From contig JAITIP010000028.1 of the NCBI GenBank assembly GCA_031279415.1, positions 1-48,210 on the forward strand: a stretch of 48,210 nt of DNA, given 5' to 3'. Below are positions 43,212 to 48,210 of the stretch, piece by piece. The notes under the pieces were generated by a model. It ran no database searches. It was not told the DNA's origin and saw only the letters and a program-made list of their open reading frames with translations. The stretch comes from Candidatus Endomicrobium procryptotermitis (GTDB lineage: Bacteria; Elusimicrobiota; Endomicrobiia; Endomicrobiales; Endomicrobiaceae). Within the stretch, counting starts at the first letter, position 1. Each line of letters opens with the position of its first letter. Both the position numbers and the translations under genes were made by a program.

Positions 43212-45881
43212 ATGTCAAAAATTTGGAGTTACAATGATTTTGGAGAGTTGACCGTAAACGATTCAAGAAAACTGCCTCAGCCTCTTATTCATATGCTTGC
43301 CAACGGTCCGCATTATTTTTCAATTTGTGATAATTTCTTAAGAGGTTTTAGCGGTTTTGATTATACGAAAATGTTCGGAGAATTTGACGGTCCAAATTTT
43401 CCGAAAGGGCAGGCAAGATTTTTGTGGGTAAGACCTCACGGCGAAAAGCCTTGGCTTGTAAATAATTACGATTTAACAGTTACTGAAACCGAGGAACCTA
43501 AATACGAAATGGGATTGGGATATGCGCGTTTCGGCGGAAAATCAAAAAAAAACAAACTTTCTGTGTCAGCTACAATATTTGTGCCGATCGATGAAATGAC
43601 CGAAATATGGTTAGTAGAAATTAAAAACAATTCTAGTAAAACACAAACAGTTGATTTTATTCCTACCGTGCCTATATTTGCTGGAAACAGGGCTTATGCA
43701 GAATACCACAGAGACGTCGTAAGGCTTTACAATAAAAGCAAGATAACCGACCATATTGAAATTCTTCCGGGTCTTGAGTGGGTTGAAGGTTTTACGGATT
43801 CAAGTGATATCTGTTATTTTATGGGAGCGCAGACGCAAAAGGGCAAAAAAGGAAACAGGTTTTATTCGGACAGGGAAACTTTTCTCGGTGCGAATAATAT
43901 GTGGCTTAAACCTCAGGCTGTTCTTGGCAATGAAGTGCCGAAAGCTCAATGCTATGGAAAAGAAGCCGTAGGGGCAATTGAATTTAAAAATGTTTTGATT
44001 CCCACAGGCAAATCTGAAAAATTCATAATAGTTAACGGCATTGCTTTTGACGGAAGTAAAGGTGCAAAAAAAATTCTAAAAAAATATGATTATGCAGGTG
44101 TACAAAAAGCTTTTGAGAGATTAAATGCGTTTTGGCGTGAAAGGACATCGAGAGTTGTCATAACTACGGGAAACAACAATTTTAATGTTTCATGGAATAA
44201 ATGGTGGTGCTACCAGTTGTCAATGAGATACTGGTTTGGCAATACGGGACATCCGCAGACGGATTACGGTTCTGACTTTTCTGGCTGGAGAGATTTTTGG
44301 CAAGACATGATGGCAGCTACAGTTGTCGATCCCAAAGGACTTGAAGAGAGAACGATGAAAACTCTTGAGGGGATCCGCATTGACGGAACAAATGCTACAA
44401 GATTTTTTGCAAGAACAAAAGAGTTTGGCAGTGATGAAATAAACGGATTATGGTGCGATCATCCTTACTGGACGGTACAAACAGTTATGATACTCGTAAA
44501 TTTTCTCGGAGACTATGATTTCCTGTTTCGTTCTGAAATAGCGTATTTTAAAGACGCTTACAGAAGCAGAGGCGAAGTCAAAGATTTTAACTGGAAAGCA
44601 GGTGCTATAGGAAATCAGAAAACCTCCAGTGGTTCAATTTATAAAGGAACTGTTATCGAACATCTTCTGGTGCAAATGCTTACGATGTTTTATGACGTAG
44701 GAAACAATAATCTTCTCAAGCAAAAAAGGGCAGACTGGAATGACGCTGTAGATCAGGTAAAGGGAGAAAATATAACTTTTACCTTCGGTATGGCTTTAAA
44801 CTGCAATGAAGTCGCTGATTTGCTTGAAAAAGCCACAAAATATAAGAATATCGCTGAAATTGAAGTTTTTGAAGAGCTTGCTATGCTTATAGATAAATGG
44901 AAAACTCCTGCTGACATACCGGCAAAGGAGCGTTTTAGAAAATTGTCAGCTTATCTCAATAAAGTAAACGGTAAAATCAGCGGTAAGAAAATTAAAATAA
45001 AAGTTGACGACATATTAAAAGATTTGAGAAACAAAGCGAGGCTTTCGATTGCAAATGCCAATAAAAAGGCATGGAACGGCAGCTATTACAGCGGGTATAT
45101 TTTTGATGACGGAAAAGCCGTTGATACTATATTTAAGAAAAACGCTTTATCAAAAAAGAATCCTTCTTCTGACGATTTTGAAATAATGCTTATGCCACAG
45201 ACTTGGTCGCTTGTGTCGGGCGGAGCGGATAAAATTAAATCGACCGACAAAGTGATAGATTCGGTTTTAAAATATCTTTATGATAAAAAAGAAGGAGCTT
45301 TAAAATTGAATTATCCTCCTTATTTGAAATTCGACAAAGCGATAGGAAGAATTACAGGTTTTGCCGCGGGGACAAAGGAAAATAACGCTATTTTCTGTCA
45401 TGCGAATTTATTTTTCATATGGGCTATGTTAAAAAGAAATAGGGCGGAAGACGCTTATAAAATATTTTCCGGAATCAATCCACTCAATCACAAACACGAA
45501 ATATTCAGAAGTGGACCGTGGATACCTGAATATTACGTTTCTTCGGATAATCCGAATATTGCCGGAAGAGGAGAATATCCGATACTTACCGGTTCGGCGG
45601 CATGGACAAGATATTTGTTTCAAAACTTTTTTTTCGGTGTCAGAGGAGAACTTGACGGTTTAAGAATAGATCCGCATCTTCCCGCAAACAAAGACTTTGC
45701 CGAATGCTCATTAAGCATAAAGTTCAGAGGCGCACATTACCATATAAATTTTTTTAATAAAAATCTTAAGAAAAATACTGAAGCAAAAAAAATTATTGTC
45801 GACGGGAAAGAAATTTTTGGAAATTTGATTTCCGCTTTTGAAAAAGGTTCACACAATATTGAAGTACATCTGGATAAATAA
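43212..45881 (+). CDS. GH94-family glycoside phosphorylase
   Basis: An 889-residue cytoplasmic enzyme with no signal peptide, from the family of cellobiose, chitobiose and laminaribiose phosphorylases (formerly GT36). N-terminal beta-sandwich (WSYNDFGELTVND, FGGKSKKNKLSVSATIFVP), then an (alpha/alpha)6 barrel with WFGNTGHPQTDYGSDFSGWRD, DHPYWT, and the acid-bearing DWND motif at 508-511, and a C-terminal sandwich (ELDGLRIDPHLPA). It would split a beta-glucoside with phosphate to give alpha-sugar-1-phosphate, saving ATP. GGGAG precedes the start. The substrate is not predictable, but a glucan-derived disaccharide is usual. The next gene starts 11 bases later. Confidence 0.88.
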   Translation: MSKIWSYNDFGELTVNDSRKLPQPLIHMLANGPHYFSICDNFLRGFSGFDYTKMFGEFDGPNFPKGQARFLWVRPHGEKPWLVNNYDLTVTETEEPKYEMGLGYARFGGKSKKNKLSVSATIFVPIDEMTEIWLVEIKNNSSKTQTVDFIPTVPIFAGNRAYAEYHRDVVRLYNKSKITDHIEILPGLEWVEGFTDSSDICYFMGAQTQKGKKGNRFYSDRETFLGANNMWLKPQAVLGNEVPKAQCYGKEAVGAIEFKNVLIPTGKSEKFIIVNGIAFDGSKGAKKILKKYDYAGVQKAFERLNAFWRERTSRVVITTGNNNFNVSWNKWWCYQLSMRYWFGNTGHPQTDYGSDFSGWRDFWQDMMAATVVDPKGLEERTMKTLEGIRIDGTNATRFFARTKEFGSDEINGLWCDHPYWTVQTVMILVNFLGDYDFLFRSEIAYFKDAYRSRGEVKDFNWKAGAIGNQKTSSGSIYKGTVIEHLLVQMLTMFYDVGNNNLLKQKRADWNDAVDQVKGENITFTFGMALNCNEVADLLEKATKYKNIAEIEVFEELAMLIDKWKTPADIPAKERFRKLSAYLNKVNGKISGKKIKIKVDDILKDLRNKARLSIANANKKAWNGSYYSGYIFDDGKAVDTIFKKNALSKKNPSSDDFEIMLMPQTWSLVSGGADKIKSTDKVIDSVLKYLYDKKEGALKLNYPPYLKFDKAIGRITGFAAGTKENNAIFCHANLFFIWAMLKRNRAEDAYKIFSGINPLNHKHEIFRSGPWIPEYYVSSDNPNIAGRGEYPILTGSAAWTRYLFQNFFFGVRGELDGLRIDPHLPANKDFAECSLSIKFRGAHYHINFFNKNLKKNTEAKKIIVDGKEIFGNLISAFEKGSHNIEVHLDK

Positions 45882-45892
45882 GGGGAATAACC

Positions 45893-46408
45893 ATGAAAAG
45901 AATTCTTTTAGTTTTATTTGCCGTTTTTTTTGTTATATCCGATGTTTATTCCACTAATCTGATTAAAATCACAAAAATTACAAACTCAATACAGATAAAG
46001 ACTCCCGATGGAGAAATTGTCATATACAGAGATATCAACAAAATTCCAGAGTTGATATACGGATCGAAAATACTCGCTTTGGGCGGTACGGCAGAAATTA
46101 GAATTTTTAATATGGCTTCGGTTACTCTTGAAAAAAATCAGGAAATTCTGATTTTAAAACATCCTGTGTCCAAAGAAATAGAAATTTCAAAAGTAGAATC
46201 GAGAAGTAGAAATCCCATAATAAAAGTGTGGCTTGCAGATTATGCTTTGGCAACTTTCGGAAGTGACACGAGAGTGACTTTTCATGAAAAATATCCCAGC
46301 ATCGTTTTTAAAGTAAGAAGGGGAGAAGCTTTGGTTAAAGGACGCGAAGGAAGATACGCTATAGCTTCCGGCGAATATTATGAAGCCAAAAAAAATCTTT
46401 TGAGATAG
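45893..46408 (+). CDS. exported FecR-like protein
   Basis: A 171-residue protein with a signal peptide (MKRILLVLFAVFFVISDVYS). The mature part is strand-rich: IQIKTPDGEIVIYRD, IYGSKILALGGTAEIRIFNMASVTLEKNQEILI, and a later VRRGEALVKGREGRYAIASGE. The pattern of short strands with G-x-A-x-I/V resembles the FecR domain, but no sigma-regulator context is present. AGGGGAA precedes ATG. It lies directly after the GH94 gene and 9 bases before rfbC. Function unknown. Confidence 0.6.
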   Translation: MKRILLVLFAVFFVISDVYSTNLIKITKITNSIQIKTPDGEIVIYRDINKIPELIYGSKILALGGTAEIRIFNMASVTLEKNQEILILKHPVSKEIEISKVESRSRNPIIKVWLADYALATFGSDTRVTFHEKYPSIVFKVRRGEALVKGREGRYAIASGEYYEAKKNLLR

Positions 46409-46417
46409 GAAAAATAA

Positions 46418-46966
46418 ATGCCATTCATCTTTAGAAAACTTGATATTCCTGACGTATTTGTGATTGAGCCTAAAAAATTTGAAGACGAAAGAGGTTTTTT
46501 AGGGGAATTGTTTCAAGAATCAGCTTTTAAAGACGCCGGAATCAGAAGACATATAAGACAAATCAATCTTTCAAAATCGTCAAAGGGTGTTTTAAGAGGA
46601 CTTCACTATCAGCTTAATCCTCACGCTCAGGGAAAATTTGTGCGTGCAGTTTGTGGAAAAATATTTGACGTAGCGGTAGATTTGAGAAAAAATTCTCAAT
46701 ATTTCGGAAAATGGGTGGGAATAGAGCTTGATTCGCAAAGTTTAAACATGGTATTTATTCCAGAAGGTTTTGCGCATGGATTTGAAGTACTTTCCGAGAG
46801 CGCCGAGTTTGAATATTTTTGCACGGAAATTTATAATCCCGAACATGAAAGAGGAATTCTTTACAATGATCCCTTCTTAAATATTTCGTGGAAAACAAAA
46901 AATCCGATAGTTTCACAAAAAGACACTTCTTATCCTTTATTTGAAAACGCCGAATATAATTTTTAA
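46418..46966 (+). CDS. rfbC: dTDP-4-dehydrorhamnose 3,5-epimerase
   Basis: A 182-residue cupin-fold epimerase of standard length that makes dTDP-4-keto-L-rhamnose for surface polysaccharide. FEDERGFLGELF, the catalytic-His segment RGLHYQLNPHAQGK, VAVDLRKNS, FIPEGFAHGFEVLS and the Tyr of FCTEIYNPEHERG are all present. rfbA, rfbB and rfbD are not in the window, so the pathway is incomplete here. Confidence 0.93.
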   Translation: MPFIFRKLDIPDVFVIEPKKFEDERGFLGELFQESAFKDAGIRRHIRQINLSKSSKGVLRGLHYQLNPHAQGKFVRAVCGKIFDVAVDLRKNSQYFGKWVGIELDSQSLNMVFIPEGFAHGFEVLSESAEFEYFCTEIYNPEHERGILYNDPFLNISWKTKNPIVSQKDTSYPLFENAEYNF

Positions 46967-46969
46967 TAT

Positions 46970-47247
46970 CACAAACAGAGCAGCAGTTGAAAATTTTATC
47001 AACTGGTTCATTAGATAAGCTTACAAAAGAATTTATTAAAGTTTTTTAAATTCAATAATATTGATTTTAAAGCTCCCGATGAAAATACGCTTGACATAAC
47101 TGCGGCATGCATGAAAGCGGTTGAAAGAGAACTTTAAGTCGCATATCACTTACAAATTCTGTATATGCAATATCTTCAAAATTTCAAATAAGCATGCCTT
47201 TACTGGAAGATTCTTTGGAAAAATACGCAAAACAATATGAAGATTAA
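46970..47247 (+). pseudogene. frame-disrupted gene remnant upstream of the phosphoribosyltransferase
   Basis: Coding-like pieces continue across three frames: SLDKLTKEFIKVF, then KFNNIDFKAPDENTL...KAVEREL, then SRISLTNSVYAISSK...EKYAKQYED and a stop at 47245-47247. The final stop overlaps the ATG of the following gene (TATGAAGATTAA), an operon-like overlap that would be unlikely by chance in non-coding DNA. I do not recognise the protein. At least two frameshifts are needed to join the pieces. Confidence 0.5.
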
Positions 47248-47743
47248 TAATTTGGATAAATTAATTTTTGCCGTAAATTATTGCGATATGGATAAATTCC
47301 ATATGTTTATGCGGGATTTTAAGACAAAAAAGGATGTATTTAATAAATATGTGGATATATTATGTGAAAAAATAATACTCAATAAAGATTTTTTGGATGG
47401 GTTTGATTTTTTTGTTTTTGTTCCATCAAATAATTTGCAAAGAATAAATTTTTCAATGAAAATTGCGCGGATTTTATCTCAAAAACTCGGTAAATTTTTA
47501 AACGAAAAACTTCTTCAAAAAATTAAAGTAATAAAAGAACTCAAAACTCTTCCAGAAAAAGAAAGATATAAGGAAATAAAAAATTCCTTTACGGCATCTT
47601 TAAAAGGCGGAGAGAGAATATGTATTGTCGATGATGTAACTGCATCCGGTGCAACTTTAAGCGAAATCTCAAAAATATTAAAATATGCTGGAGCGTCTTG
47701 CATATACGCAGCTGTAATAGTGTCGTATGATATGCAAAAATAA
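47237..47743 (+). CDS. ComF-like phosphoribosyltransferase
   Basis: A 168-residue type-I PRTase-fold protein. The PRPP-binding motif is CIVDDVTASGATLSE (about 129-143), preceded by the strand FFVFVPSNNLQR and a helix-rich hood. It lacks the N-terminal zinc-finger of ComF proteins. Substrate unknown; DNA-uptake, nucleotide salvage or regulatory roles are all possible. Its start overlaps the end of the decayed gene upstream. Confidence 0.75.
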   Translation: MKINNLDKLIFAVNYCDMDKFHMFMRDFKTKKDVFNKYVDILCEKIILNKDFLDGFDFFVFVPSNNLQRINFSMKIARILSQKLGKFLNEKLLQKIKVIKELKTLPEKERYKEIKNSFTASLKGGERICIVDDVTASGATLSEISKILKYAGASCIYAAVIVSYDMQK

Positions 47744-47747
47744 ATTG

Positions 47748-47990
47748 TTAGGGTAAAGGAGATATATCCCCATTTAAGTTAAAGGCTATTTTTTACAGGA
47801 TATATTGTTTGTTAAAAAGTTGACTGAGCTAATCGCTTAGGACATTTACTTAAAGGCACAAGACCTTTTAACCCTAATTCTTTTTTTGCTTTACGCCATC
47901 GTTTAATAATTCTTTCATTAATGCCAGTTATTTCAGATATTTCGCTTAAAATTAGTCCTTTTGGCTTTAATTATCAACTTTGACCCTAAC
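47748..47990. mobile_element. small transposon-like remnant with imperfect terminal inverted repeats
   Basis: GTTAGGGTAAAG (47748 onward) is matched inverted at the other end by GTTAGGGTCAAAG (reverse complement of 47978-47990), a single-base difference, about 243 bases end to end. Between them lies the minus-strand helix-turn-helix fragment given separately. No clear target duplication is seen. Confidence 0.45.
47812..47970 (-). pseudogene. helix-turn-helix fragment, probably from a transposase
   Basis: About 52 codons without a start codon, bounded upstream by stops. The reading KGLILSEISEITGINERI continues into IKRWRKAKKELGLKGLVPLS and then CPKR, a helix-turn-helix with the W-R-K/GL spacing common at transposase N-termini. 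It lies inside imperfect inverted repeats. The rest of any transposase is missing. Confidence 0.45.
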
Positions 47991-48070
47991 GGAAAAGATT
48001 ATTTAGAGTCACGAAAATAGTATAAAAAAGTTCACATAAATTTTACAATGGGGTAACAAAAAATTAACAA

Positions 48071-48210
48071 GGGGAGGGTATAATGATATGTGGTGTGGAG
48101 AAGGGAGGGAGAGGTAAGATGTGGTGTGGAGGAGGAGGGAAGGAGCTGTTGATGTTTATAGTATTTATAGTAGGTATAAGGAGAAGGAAGGGTAAAAGTG
48201 AAAAAGGAAG
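48071..48210. other. purine-rich low-complexity end of the window
   Basis: About 140 bases, almost all G and A on the plus strand, with a repeated ATGTGGTGTGGAG (near 48087 and 48119), G-runs, and TATAAT at 48079-48084 without a -35. Composition is quite unlike the rest of the window. No gene is supported. Confidence 0.7.

Overview
This window reads as one contiguous stretch of a low-GC, Gram-negative (diderm) bacterial genome. Outer-membrane barrels, several lipoboxes, OmpA-type peptidoglycan anchors, a GT9 heptosyltransferase-like enzyme and MurJ all point to a two-membrane envelope. Gene content and style suggest Elusimicrobiota, perhaps an Endomicrobium-like gut symbiont. That placement is my inference and would need 16S rRNA or marker-gene phylogeny.

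Layout. (1) 1-11,716: tRNA-Val, two tandem secreted clan GH-A (GH2-like) glycosidases, a 951-residue barrel/Ig/OmpA protein, and an array of five paralogous secreted proteins with a conserved Trp-rich beta-sandwich module, each attached to the envelope differently. A DUF5683 membrane protein sits inside the array. I read this as a surface glycan-binding or processing locus. (2) 11,848-15,077: a BcgI-like restriction-modification module, with nuclease and methyltransferase fused in one protein plus a specificity (S) gene. The S gene is split by an uninterrupted run of 17 G and carries a 24-bp tandem duplication in its linker; it looks phase-variable. (3) 15,163-16,506: a small unknown protein and a tandem pair of related exported proteins on the minus strand. 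(4) 16,614-33,768: housekeeping genes, namely an ABC-F ATPase, serA, then a tightly packed, often ATGA-coupled run miaB, lytic transglycosylase, mutS, PilZ, mutL, miaA, murJ, DUF4230, a C-terminally short uvrC, and a histidine kinase. (5) 34,222-38,193, minus strand: a three-gene glycosyltransferase operon (GT9, DPM1-like GT2, and a GT39-type transferase fused to a PAP2 phosphatase). (6) 38,537-38,610: initiator tRNA with a perfect-consensus promoter and a strong terminator. (7) 39,008-46,966: PorV-like barrel, nucleotide kinase-like protein, HI0933-family flavoprotein, PQ-loop protein, OmpA-like lipoprotein, cytoplasmic GH94 phosphorylase, FecR-like protein, rfbC. (8) 46,967-48,210: a decayed gene, a ComF-like phosphoribosyltransferase, a small transposon-like remnant and a strange purine-rich end.

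How it may work together: secreted glycosidases and surface-displayed binding modules could capture and trim a glucan or other polysaccharide, the barrel could pass oligosaccharides inward, and the cytoplasmic GH94 enzyme could phosphorolyse them. The regions are not adjacent, so this link is speculative. The best candidates for something new are the phase-variable BcgI-like S gene and the differently anchored beta-sandwich family.
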